NCBI RefSeq assembly: GCF_004336635.1
Contig: NZ_SJXH01000039.1
Coordinates: 1-32,490 of the forward strand
From: Acinetobacter sp. ANC 4862
Lineage (GTDB): Bacteria; Pseudomonadota; Gammaproteobacteria; Pseudomonadales; Moraxellaceae
Direction: 5' to 3'
DNA length: 32,490 bases
Part shown: positions 1 through 6,787 of the stretch, piece after piece
Layout: every line of letters starts with the position of its first letter
Numbering within the stretch: the stretch's first letter is position 1
Program-made: the position numbers and the translations under genes
The notes under the pieces: model-generated
Told to the model about the DNA's origin: nothing
Databases searched by the model: none
Seen by the model: only the letters and a program-made list of their open reading frames with translations

Positions 1-188
1 TCCTTCAATATTTGCTCTTTGCTAATTTTAGCTGGGCGACCAGGAATAGGTTTAGTTACAGTGGACTTTTTCCAATTCTGAATCGTCTGTATACAGACGT
101 TAAAATGCTGTGCTGCTTTTCGCACAGACATTTTATCTCTAGCCATAATTTCTATGACTTTGTCTTTAAAATCTTTTGAATATCCCAT
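1..188 (-). CDS. IS630-family transposase, N-terminal part (cut by window edge)
   Basis: The open frame starts at an ATG at 188 and runs off the left edge, giving about 62 residues. It begins MGYSKDFKDKVIEIMARD, followed by a helix-turn-helix region (VRKAAQHFNVCIQTIQNWKK) and a GRPAK linker. This is the layout of the N-terminal DNA-binding domain of IS630/Tc1-like transposases; such proteins bind the element ends, and a downstream DDE domain carries out cut-and-paste transposition into TA sites. The catalytic part is outside the window, so I cannot tell whether the element is intact or whether it uses a split orfA/orfB arrangement. The element end should lie between about 190 and 290, but I could not identify a terminal inverted repeat. 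Confidence 0.75.
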   Translation of the reverse strand, partial: MGYSKDFKDKVIEIMARDKMSVRKAAQHFNVCIQTIQNWKKSTVTKPIPGRPAKISKEQILK

Positions 189-296
189 GCTTCTATTGTT
201 CTATATTTTTGAGTATTTGGCTATAACATAAATCTCTTATCCCAAAAATAAATCCTTAAATCGCCAGAGTAGATAGTTTCAATTTAAGGCCTAAGC

Positions 297-325
297 TAGA
301 CATCCCCTCTAAAAAAACGTATAAC
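297..325 (+). promoter_or_regulatory. sigma-70 promoter of dusC
   Basis: A -35 box TAGACA (297-302) and a -10 box TATAAC (320-325) are separated by exactly 17 bp; each matches the consensus at 5 of 6 positions. Transcription would start near 332, giving a leader of about 20 nt before the TTG start of dusC. A small CCTGT/ACAGG stem (326-345) lies between the promoter and the start codon. Confidence 0.55.
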
Positions 326-354
326 CCTGTTTTTCTTTATACAGGTCTGACACT

Positions 355-1290
355 TTGAAACTTGTTCTTGCGCCCATGGAAGGCTTAACCGATCCTATTA
401 TGCGTGATGTATTGACGCATGTCGGCAGCTTTGACTGGTGTGTAACCGAGTTCATTCGTGTAACCGACTCTGTCCTGCCCGACCATGTCTATCATAATTA
501 CTGTCCTGAATTACTGAATGATGGAAAAACTGCAGCTGGAACACCGGTACATGTCCAGTTTTTAGGAAATAATCCTGAAATGCTGGCTGCGAATGCCATT
601 CGTGCGGTGGAACTGGGCGCCCCTGCCATTGATATGAACTTTGGTTGTCCTGCAAAAACGGTAAACCGGCATCGTGGCGGCTCAGTGCTGCTAGATGAAC
701 CGGAAGTGGTACACATGTTGGTCAAAGCCGTGCGTGATGCCGTGCCCAGTCATATTCCGGTATCTGCCAAAATGCGTCTAGGCTATATGGACCGTAACTT
801 TACCCTGGAAAATGCCCACGCCATTGAAGATGCCGGTGCAGCTTGGGTTACCGTCCATGCCCGAACCAAAGCTGAAGGCTATACTCCACCTGCATTTTGG
901 GATCAGTTACAACCGATTCGTGAAGCACTGAACATTAATGTCATCGCCAATGGTGAAATTTGGACCAATGCTGATGCTAAACAATGCCGCTTGGAATCTG
1001 GTTGTGAAGACTTGATGATTGGTCGAGCTGCTGTGACCACACCCGATATCACGCAATGTATCCGCAAAAACACCGATGAGCCCATCATTACTTGGGATGA
1101 GCTTTTAGATTTACAGATCCGTTTCTTAAATGGACCCTATAAAAAAGAAATCAATATGGTGGGACGCTATAAGCAGTGGCTAGGCATGATGTCTAAACAT
1201 TATCCTGAAGCAAAAGAATTGTGGAATGAAGTCAAACGCATCAAAGCTTTGATTGAAATTATTGAAAAATTAAATGTCTTAAAGCATTAA
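355..1290 (+). CDS. dusC: tRNA-dihydrouridine(16) synthase DusC
   Basis: FMN-dependent enzyme that uses NADPH to reduce uridine to dihydrouridine in the tRNA D-loop. The 311-residue protein has the family N-terminus LAPMEGLTDP and the active-site segment MNFGCPAKTVNRHRGG with the catalytic Cys at residue 98. The FMN/phosphate-binding barrel segments VSAKMRLG, VHARTK, IANGEI and LMIGRAA follow, and the C-terminal helical domain contains RYKQWLGMM. The length and the GRYKQWL region fit DusC rather than DusA or DusB. The start is a TTG: the conserved MKLVLAPMEG begins there and no ATG lies nearby. The gene is monocistronic between its own promoter and a shared bidirectional terminator, and is convergent with the NERD gene. 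Confidence 0.9.
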   Translation: MKLVLAPMEGLTDPIMRDVLTHVGSFDWCVTEFIRVTDSVLPDHVYHNYCPELLNDGKTAAGTPVHVQFLGNNPEMLAANAIRAVELGAPAIDMNFGCPAKTVNRHRGGSVLLDEPEVVHMLVKAVRDAVPSHIPVSAKMRLGYMDRNFTLENAHAIEDAGAAWVTVHARTKAEGYTPPAFWDQLQPIREALNINVIANGEIWTNADAKQCRLESGCEDLMIGRAAVTTPDITQCIRKNTDEPIITWDELLDLQIRFLNGPYKKEINMVGRYKQWLGMMSKHYPEAKELWNEVKRIKALIEIIEKLNVLKH

Positions 1291-1291
1291 T

Positions 1292-1323
1292 AAAAAAGCC
1301 TTTGAATGTTCAAAGGCTTTTTT
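1292..1323. terminator. bidirectional terminator between dusC and the NERD gene
   Basis: Perfect 15-bp inverted repeat AAAAAAGCCTTTGAA / TTCAAAGGCTTTTTT with a 2-nt centre. A-run and T-run arms serve both dusC (+) and the convergent NERD gene (-). Confidence 0.9.
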
Positions 1324-1325
1324 AT

Positions 1326-1982
1326 TTAACTACGTTCTTGACGCTGTTTTAAATTTTCCACATGTATTCGATTGGTTTTCCAAGACTTGTCTAATACTTC
1401 TTTTTCGATCCGTAATTGAATCCGTTTTAATTTCATCGCGGGGATGACATCCTCTTTAAAGTTTTTCACATAATCCACCCATGCCGTACCACGAAATACA
1501 TTGGCTGGCATTTCTGTTTTAAATTCGCAATCCGGCATAAATACAACGATTGAATGCAAATATTCAGGCGTAATAATATCCGAGAGTACCTGTTCTAAAA
1601 CTTTTTGGTGTTTATAATTTTGATGGAGCGGATTTTGAAATTTATAGCTGTTTTTAAATATTTTCTGCGTCCACATTTTCTGGCGTTCACTACCAAAAAT
1701 CCAGCCTTTATAATTTTTGGTTTCAATAATAAAGATGCCATAAGGACTCAATAAAATATGATCGATTTGGGTCGTTCCCGCTTGTTCATCTGGCAAAGTA
1801 CAATCATTTAATAGAATATATTGAGGGTCTTTCAAATAGAGTTTAACGTGTAAAGCTACCGCGAACTCCCCAACTTTTCCTTTAATAAATGGCTTAAAGG
1901 CTTTGATGATCGCTATCACGACAAAAGCAAGAATGATCCACCAAAAGCTCGACCCAAGTTGCGCAAATATCTGACTCAACAT
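1326..1982 (-). CDS. NERD-domain membrane-anchored protein
   Basis: This 218-residue protein has one N-terminal membrane segment (about residues 13-30, WWIILAFVVIAIIKAF) followed by a nuclease-related domain (NERD). NERD hallmarks are KGKVGEFAV near residue 34, QIDHILLSPYGIFIIETKN near 72-90 and KGWIFG just after. NERD domains share the fold of PD-(D/E)XK nucleases; the D of IDH and the E-x-K of ETKNY match the expected metal-site positions. The C-terminus is basic and probably helical. The cellular role of stand-alone NERD membrane proteins is not established. The gene lies 35 nt downstream of ogt on the same strand and could be read from the gdx-ogt transcript. The ribosome-binding site is weak. 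Confidence 0.75.
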   Translation of the reverse strand: MLSQIFAQLGSSFWWIILAFVVIAIIKAFKPFIKGKVGEFAVALHVKLYLKDPQYILLNDCTLPDEQAGTTQIDHILLSPYGIFIIETKNYKGWIFGSERQKMWTQKIFKNSYKFQNPLHQNYKHQKVLEQVLSDIITPEYLHSIVVFMPDCEFKTEMPANVFRGTAWVDYVKNFKEDVIPAMKLKRIQLRIEKEVLDKSWKTNRIHVENLKQRQERS

Positions 1983-2017
1983 TTTATTGATCTTTATTTT
2001 TAATAAGATCTTATAAT

Positions 2018-2500
2018 TTAATCAATTTTCTCTAGTTTTAATAGAATATCTTTATTTTCCAGTCCACCGGCAAAACCCACCAGTTTGCCGTTTGCACCCA
2101 CTACGCGATGGCACGGTGCAATAATTGAAATTGGATTTTTGCCATTCGCCGCCCCTACTGCACGAACTGCTTTCACATTGCCAATCTGCTCGGCAATATC
2201 GCGGTAACTTCGGGTTTCGCCAAATGGAATGGTCAACAAAGCTTGCCAGACTTTTTGCTGAAACTCGGTGCCTTCAAAATCTAAAGGCAAATCAAATTGC
2301 TGTCTTTTTCCTGCAAAATATTCAGTTAACTGCTTTTGGGTTTCCAATAAAATTGGATGATGCGTTTGTTCGATCAATTCGGCTAAACGGACACGTTTGG
2401 GATTTTCATTTTCCCAAAGCACCGCGACTAAAGCCGTTTCATGGGCGACCAGTTTTAAAGTACCGACAGGAGAAGCCATTTCCATAAAAGCCAGTTTCAT
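2018..2500 (-). CDS. ogt: Methylated-DNA--protein-cysteine S-methyltransferase
   Basis: Suicide DNA-repair protein that transfers the alkyl group from O6-methylguanine (and O4-methylthymine) to its own cysteine. The 160-residue single-domain protein carries the active-site motif IAPCHRVVG with the acceptor Cys at 130. It also has the DNA-binding helix region RSYRDIAEQIGNVKAVRAVG with its arginine finger, and GFAGGLENK near the end. It has no Ada-type zinc or AraC domain, so it is Ogt-like rather than Ada. A good SD (GGAG) sits 8 nt before the ATG. It lies 35 nt behind gdx on the same strand with no terminator visible, so the two may be co-transcribed. Confidence 0.92.
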   Translation of the reverse strand: MKLAFMEMASPVGTLKLVAHETALVAVLWENENPKRVRLAELIEQTHHPILLETQKQLTEYFAGKRQQFDLPLDFEGTEFQQKVWQALLTIPFGETRSYRDIAEQIGNVKAVRAVGAANGKNPISIIAPCHRVVGANGKLVGFAGGLENKDILLKLEKID

Positions 2501-2535
2501 TGTCTTCTCCTGCAGTGAAATAAATGCTCCAGATT

Positions 2536-2853
2536 TTATGATGATGACAGTTTCATCAACACTAATCCAGAAATAATCAGGACGGCTGCCAGCATACGCA
2601 TTGCTGACGCTGGCTCACCTAAAATAAAGATTCCGACCAAGAACGAACCGACTGCGCCAATCCCGGTCCAGATGGTATAGGCTGTACCCAGTGGCAAAGT
2701 TCGCATGGCATAAGCCAACAAGCCAAAACTCAAGATCATGAAAACCAAGGTAATAATACTGGGCGTTAAACGTGTGAAACCTTCTGAAAGTTTCATTGCA
2801 TAGGCCCATACAATTTCAAAAAGACCCGCTAAAATTAAAACCAGCCAAGCCAT
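2536..2853 (-). CDS. gdx: Guanidinium exporter Gdx (SugE), SMR family
   Basis: Four-helix small multidrug resistance protein of 105 residues that exports guanidinium in exchange for protons across the inner membrane. SugE/Gdx-type residues are AGLFEIVWAYAMK with the essential Glu at 13, FTRLTPS, AMRTLPLGTAYTIWTGIGAVG and the end LVLMKLSSS. The frame is open further upstream to an ATG at 2913, but I place the start at 2853. MAWLVLILAG is the family N-terminus, GGAG lies 10 nt before it, and the upstream 60 bases are occupied by the second hairpin of a guanidine-II riboswitch. Control is therefore expected to be guanidine-induced translation. ogt lies 35 nt downstream. Confidence 0.92.
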   Translation of the reverse strand: MAWLVLILAGLFEIVWAYAMKLSEGFTRLTPSIITLVFMILSFGLLAYAMRTLPLGTAYTIWTGIGAVGSFLVGIFILGEPASAMRMLAAVLIISGLVLMKLSSS

Positions 2854-2878
2854 GACGACTATGCTCCACTTGATCAGA

Positions 2879-2951
2879 GTCAGGTCGTCCTGACGAATTG
2901 TCTTGGTATGCATATCAATGAGATTGCACCAAGGGAGGTCGTTCCTCCTTT
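2879..2951 (-). ncRNA. Guanidine-II (mini-ykkC) riboswitch
   Basis: Two hairpins lie in tandem in the gdx leader, read on the minus strand. Hairpin 1 is GGAGG-AACGA-CCTCC (2948-2934); hairpin 2 is a perfect GTCAGG-ACGA-CCTGAC (2894-2879). The ACGR loops on two short stems are the defining guanidine-II feature, where loop-loop pairing binds guanidinium. The linker holds a third helix, CTTGGT/ACCAAG. Ten nt after hairpin 2 comes the gdx ribosome-binding site, which fits translational control. The downstream gene is a guanidinium exporter, the classic target. Confidence 0.9.
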
Positions 2952-2959
2952 AATGCATT

Positions 2960-2965
2960 ATTATA
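2960..2965 (-). promoter_or_regulatory. -10 box of the gdx promoter
   Basis: A perfect TATAAT on the minus strand lies just upstream of the riboswitch and would start transcription at about 2953, at the foot of hairpin 1. No good -35 box is visible at 16-18 bp. Confidence 0.45.
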
Positions 2966-3036
2966 TAAATGATTGCTTTAAATTGGTGCGAATTTTACAT
3001 TTTTTGACCAACTTATCGCGCTAAAAATGCCCAAAT

Positions 3037-3070
3037 AAAAATACGACTGGTGCTCACCAATCGTATTTTT
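3037..3070. terminator. terminator downstream of copB
   Basis: Long hairpin AAAAATACGA-C-TGGTG / CACCA-A-TCGTATTTTT with one mismatch. It lies 17 nt after the copB stop and ends in a T-run on the minus strand. Confidence 0.85.
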
Positions 3071-3087
3071 TAGATCACAAGACTCAT

Positions 3088-3999
3088 CTAAAATTTAAAA
3101 CGAATACCTGCGCCATAGAGCCATTCATTTTCAGAAGATGATTGTTTCTGCCAAGCGGTTTCTTCATTCCCCTTGTTATAGCCATATGCAACATCGACAA
3201 AAGGCATGACCTTTTTATTTATTTCATATCGCGTTTCCAGACCCAGTTGCGCGGTATTCAAACCCGACTTTTTAGCATAGTTTGAGTCATCACTGAAAAT
3301 GACATTCAAATCCAGATAAGGTTTAACAATCAGTTTCTGGGTCAATAGCAAATCACGCTCAGTTTCCAACGTGAATGACACTTGTTGATCCTGCCCCACA
3401 AATAAATAGGCATTGGTTTCAAAGAAATACGGCGCCAATCCATGTACCCCAATGACGGCATCGACTTGATCCTGATCCACTTCACGATTCTGGTCATTCC
3501 GATAGCGTAAACCGGCCTGCACATCCCAGAAATCGGCAACATTGCGACTGTACAATACTTTGGCATCGTACTCGGCTTGCTGTGACTCAGCCCGATCTGC
3601 ATGGACTTTAATAAAAATCTTGTTTTCATCTGTGCCGATTCGGGTTTCCAGTTTCGACTTTAAAACACCTTCGCCATCGTTATTGCGCAGCCATTTACTT
3701 TCAACCGTGGTTTGCTGATAAATCTGGCCACCATGCTCTTTGATATGTGCAGCAGAATCCGCTTCATCTGAACTGGATTGCTCCTGCTGTACCGGTTGCA
3801 TCAGTTTTTCTTTAACAGCAGTTGTTGCTACTGCTGACTCTGTTTGATGTTGTGAATGATCATCATGCACTTCAGTAGATTGTCCAGACTGCTGTGGCAT
3901 CGGCATAGAATGGTGCTGATCCTGGGCAAAACTCTGCCCACTCAACAACAGTAATGAGGCACTCAATGTGCTTATGGCAAATACATTAATGATGCGCAT
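3088..3999 (-). CDS. copB: Copper resistance protein CopB (outer membrane)
   Basis: Outer-membrane protein of the cop/pco copper-resistance system, thought to bind or pass copper at the outer membrane. The 303-residue chain has a signal peptide (MRIINVFAISTLSASLLLLSG, cleavage after SFA) and a His/Met-rich segment (HHSMPMPQQ, DDHSQHQ). The C-terminal two-thirds is a CopB beta-barrel domain with WDVQAGLRY and many alternating strands, ending in the aromatic-terminated strand GAGIRFKF. The frame extends 22 codons upstream, but the ATG at 3999 has an AAGGAG ribosome-binding site and starts the signal peptide. It overlaps the 3' end of copA by 14 nt, indicating translational coupling. Confidence 0.9.
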   Translation of the reverse strand: MRIINVFAISTLSASLLLLSGQSFAQDQHHSMPMPQQSGQSTEVHDDHSQHQTESAVATTAVKEKLMQPVQQEQSSSDEADSAAHIKEHGGQIYQQTTVESKWLRNNDGEGVLKSKLETRIGTDENKIFIKVHADRAESQQAEYDAKVLYSRNVADFWDVQAGLRYRNDQNREVDQDQVDAVIGVHGLAPYFFETNAYLFVGQDQQVSFTLETERDLLLTQKLIVKPYLDLNVIFSDDSNYAKKSGLNTAQLGLETRYEINKKVMPFVDVAYGYNKGNEETAWQKQSSSENEWLYGAGIRFKF

Positions 4000-5893
4000 G
4001 CGTGTCTCCTTGCTGAACTTGAGCTGAAGTCGCAGGTGAAGCTGCTGTTTTACTTCCATCGACATTGGCCACCACCAGTTTGCTCATCATCCCAGATGAC
4101 ATGTGATAGAGCAGATGACAATGAATCGCCCATTCACCCAATTCATCCGCAGTCAGCAATGCCGTTACCGTTTTACCCGGTGGCACAATCAAGGTGTGTT
4201 TATTCGGCATGTTGGCGCTAGTTTGTCCATTTTCCAGTTGCATAAACATGCCATGCAGATGCATCGGATGCGCCATCATGCTGTCATTAATGAATTTCAA
4301 ACGGATACGTTCGCCATATTTCACCTGTAACGGTTCAACTTCGGTAAATTTCTTGCCATTGATGGTCCAGATATAGCGCTCCATGTTGCCCCCCAAACGC
4401 ACTTCCAGTTCGCGTTCTGCCGGACGGGTATCCGGCTGTGGGTTTAATGATTTCAAATCGCTATATTGCAGTGCTTTATGCCCTGCCGGAGTAGAAGCAT
4501 TTGCCCAACCATAAACCACTTGGGTATTTTCATTTAAGGATAGTTTCGCCGAGGTATGTGCAGAATGATTCATTCCTTGTTGTGATTCTGAATCAGACTT
4601 TGCTTGATGTTGTGAATGGTCATTCGTATCCGTTTTAGTGTGGTTCATTTGCGAATGATCCATTCCAGCCATGTCATGTTGCATGGATGAATGACTCATC
4701 ATTTGATGATTCATTGAACTTGCACCACTATTATCTTCACTGCCTTGATGCGTACTACTTTGATGATCATCCATCTGAGCATGATTCATGTTCGCATGAT
4801 CACCTGATGCTGAACCATGTCCCATATCTTCCATTGTCAGCAAGGCACGTGGACGCGGCTTAGGCATTTGAATCGCATGCTTCACGGGAGAATTTTCATT
4901 ATGCAATGTACCAATCGCAAAACCGCTGCGATCGATTGACTCGGCTTCAATTTGATAATGATTGGCTTTCGGCTCAACAATCACATCATAAGTTTCTGCA
5001 GTACCGATTCGAAACTCATCAACAGGTACAGGTTTAACTGGTTGCCCATCCGCACTCACTACGGTCATTTTCAAGTTGGGAATACTGACATCATAAAATG
5101 ACATGGCGGAGGCATTAATAAAACGTAAGCGGACTTTTTCATTCGGCTTAAACATGCCAGTCCAGTTTTGCTCAGGCGTTTTTCCATTGATCAAAAAGGT
5201 ATAACCGGTGACATCGGACAAATCGGTTTTCAGCATGCGCATCTGGTTCCACATGGAACGGTCTTGCCAAGTGCTTTTGAGGCCATCACGCTTAACTTGC
5301 TTCAACACGTCGGCCACAGTTTCACGCCGATTTTGATAGTATTCAGCCGACTTTTTTAGGTTCTTCTGGATTTGGTCACTGTCGGATTGATGAAAATCGG
5401 ACAGCATCACCACATAATCACGATCAGCCTGTTCATGCGCTGCTACCGGCTTTTTCCCTTTAGGATAAATCACCAGAGCGCCATACAGTCCATCCTGTTC
5501 CTGTCCTTTGGAGTGTGCATGATACCAATAGGTTCCGTTTTGACGCACCTTAAAGCGATAGACAAAATCCGCCTGTGGTTTAATGCCCTTGAACTGGTTA
5601 AATCCCGGCACGCCATCCATTAGGCCCGGCAACAATAAACCATGCCAGTGAATGGAGGAATCCTGATTTTTAAGCTTGTTATGCACATGAATAACGGCGT
5701 CATCGCCTTCTTCAAATTCCAAAAGCGGTGCCGGAAATTGACCATTCACAGTAATACGCTTTAAAGGCTTTCCGGTGATATTCACCATCTGTTCATCAAT
5801 GTTCAGGTGATATTCTTTGACCGCAGCAAACGCCCACGATGATGACACTAGACACACCCCGACTAAGAGGCTTTGAGTTAATTTAATTGACAT
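3986..5893 (-). CDS. copA: Multicopper oxidase CopA, periplasmic copper resistance
   Basis: Periplasmic multicopper oxidase that oxidises Cu(I) and stores or detoxifies copper. All copper ligand motifs are present: HWHG (82-85), YWYHAHS (123-128), HPMHLHG (542-548) and HCHLLYHMSSGMM (591-603) with the type-1 Cys at 592. A Met/His-rich insert at about 354-445 has repeats such as MNHAQM, MDHSQM and MNHTK, typical of CopA/PcoA copper storage. The 635 residues match the family. The signal peptide (residues 1-24) looks like a Sec type, with no twin arginine, whereas CopA/PcoA proteins are usually Tat substrates. It lies 45 nt after the small Cys/His-rich gene and overlaps copB, forming one operon. 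Confidence 0.93.
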   Translation of the reverse strand: MSIKLTQSLLVGVCLVSSSWAFAAVKEYHLNIDEQMVNITGKPLKRITVNGQFPAPLLEFEEGDDAVIHVHNKLKNQDSSIHWHGLLLPGLMDGVPGFNQFKGIKPQADFVYRFKVRQNGTYWYHAHSKGQEQDGLYGALVIYPKGKKPVAAHEQADRDYVVMLSDFHQSDSDQIQKNLKKSAEYYQNRRETVADVLKQVKRDGLKSTWQDRSMWNQMRMLKTDLSDVTGYTFLINGKTPEQNWTGMFKPNEKVRLRFINASAMSFYDVSIPNLKMTVVSADGQPVKPVPVDEFRIGTAETYDVIVEPKANHYQIEAESIDRSGFAIGTLHNENSPVKHAIQMPKPRPRALLTMEDMGHGSASGDHANMNHAQMDDHQSSTHQGSEDNSGASSMNHQMMSHSSMQHDMAGMDHSQMNHTKTDTNDHSQHQAKSDSESQQGMNHSAHTSAKLSLNENTQVVYGWANASTPAGHKALQYSDLKSLNPQPDTRPAERELEVRLGGNMERYIWTINGKKFTEVEPLQVKYGERIRLKFINDSMMAHPMHLHGMFMQLENGQTSANMPNKHTLIVPPGKTVTALLTADELGEWAIHCHLLYHMSSGMMSKLVVANVDGSKTAASPATSAQVQQGDTHAHH

Positions 5894-5938
5894 GAGTTAA
5901 CCTGTAATTTAAAAATAAAAATGTTTTTTAAATCAAGA

Positions 5939-6391
5939 TTAAGCTTTGGGAGGACGTAAGATTTGTTGCCAGAAGCCGGTTAAATGCTGGGCTGAATAAT
6001 CAAAATTGCGCTGTGGATGTTCTTGAACTTCTTCTAAATGTACTAAATCGGATATTTGTGAATCCAGCCAGATCGTTAAACTCTGACAATGCAACTGTAC
6101 GCAATCATTACAGCTAAAATGTTGTTGCTGATTCGTCATGGTCTGATGACAATCTTGATCATGTGCTGCTTTTACATGTTCTGAAGAATGTTGCATATGA
6201 GGTTCAACACTCACCGAATCATAGCAACCAGACATTGCCGTTATTTCTGCATTGGGATGATAATCAACATTCGCTTCATTCATCATTTGCTGATGCATAG
6301 GTTTTGCGGATGCAAAGACAACACTACTCCACCCGATGGCAAAAACCATCAGGAACACAAACCAAGCCTGTTTGCGTAATGAAGTCAGCAA
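5939..6391 (-). CDS. Small exported Cys/His/Met-rich protein at head of cop operon
   Basis: Protein of 150 residues that I do not recognise as a named family. It starts with a basic N-region and a hydrophobic core (LRKQAWFVFLMVFAIGWSSVVFASA), a signal peptide. The mature part is unusually rich in metal-binding side chains: MHQQMMNE, a Cys at SGCYD, HMQHSSEH, HDQDCHQ and FSCNDCVQLHCQS. It ends in a short amphipathic stretch and RPPKA. Its place as first gene of the copA-copB operon and its composition suggest a periplasmic copper-binding or copper-sensing accessory protein; that is inference. The start is a TTG with an AGGA 7 nt upstream; starting later would cut into the signal peptide. Confidence 0.7.
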   Translation of the reverse strand: MLTSLRKQAWFVFLMVFAIGWSSVVFASAKPMHQQMMNEANVDYHPNAEITAMSGCYDSVSVEPHMQHSSEHVKAAHDQDCHQTMTNQQQHFSCNDCVQLHCQSLTIWLDSQISDLVHLEEVQEHPQRNFDYSAQHLTGFWQQILRPPKA

Positions 6392-6416
6392 AGAATTATC
6401 CTTTAATCCGTCCAGA

Positions 6417-6439
6417 ATAAAATATAAATCATTTTATTT
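6417..6439. repeat. Inverted repeat in the cop operon leader
   Basis: Perfect 8-bp arms AATAAAAT / ATTTTATT separated by 7 bp, centred about 37 bp upstream of the first cop gene. It could be a regulator site or part of the promoter, but the arms are pure A/T in an AT-rich stretch, so chance is a real alternative. Confidence 0.3.
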
Positions 6440-6619
6440 TGATTTAGATCTAACAGCATAACCAAGAACAAAATTATACACCATTGTTTAAATTTATACT
6501 CAACAATGCATCATTCGCTCTTTTTATGCATATTAAAACAATAATGTTATTTTTTAAACAGGCTTATTTATAAGCATAGATTAATAAACAACCATATTTT
6601 TTAACACCTTAATCCATTA
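6440..6619. other. AT-rich intergenic stretch without a gene
   Basis: Lies between the cop operon start and the rpe terminator. It is strongly AT-rich, with no open frame having a ribosome-binding site and no RNA structure that I can support. It presumably holds the cop operon promoter, which I could not place with confidence. Confidence 0.5.
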
Positions 6620-6645
6620 AAAAAGGACTCAATTGAGTCCTTTTT
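6620..6645. terminator. Terminator behind rpe
   Basis: Perfect palindrome AAAAAGGACTCAA / TTGAGTCCTTTTT (13-bp arms) with a T-run on either strand. It is the first terminator met by transcripts leaving rpe, after the DnaA-box array. Confidence 0.8.
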
Positions 6646-6703
6646 ATACATTTAATGTCTAATTTTCAAACTATCACCCTGCAATCGTTTACAAACTAAT
6701 CAA

Positions 6704-6763
6704 GTTATCCATACAGTTATCTACACAGATATCCATACGGTTATCCATAAAGTTATCCACAAC
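6704..6763. repeat. Five tandem 12-bp repeats with DnaA-box-like 9-mers
   Basis: Five uninterrupted 12-bp units: GTTATCCATACA (6704), GTTATCTACACA (6716), GATATCCATACG (6728), GTTATCCATAAA (6740), GTTATCCACAAC (6752). Each holds a 9-mer in the same orientation and register. The last is the consensus DnaA box TTATCCACA (6753-6761), TTATCTACA and two TTATCCATA differ from it by one base, and ATATCCATA differs by two. The array starts 24 bp beyond the rpe stop and is followed by an AT-rich stretch. A DnaA-binding cluster (titration, reactivation or regulatory site) is the simplest reading. It is not near dnaA in this window, so the main origin is unlikely. Confidence 0.8.
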
Positions 6764-6787
6764 TTAGCAGCAATTAATTAGAGAATA

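Noticed and set aside
2854..2913. N-terminal extension of gdx
   Set aside because: The codons overlap a riboswitch hairpin, and the extra residues are unlike the family N-terminus.
4036..5623. Several plus-strand open frames within copA
   Set aside because: They are shadows of copA and have no coding signals of their own.
6704..6763. Small CRISPR-like or VNTR array
   Set aside because: The repeat unit is only 12 bp with no spacers; a DnaA-box cluster explains the conserved 9-mer better.
6440..6787. The chromosomal replication origin itself
   Set aside because: It has DnaA boxes and AT-rich flank, but dnaA, dnaN, rpmH and related origin neighbours are absent.
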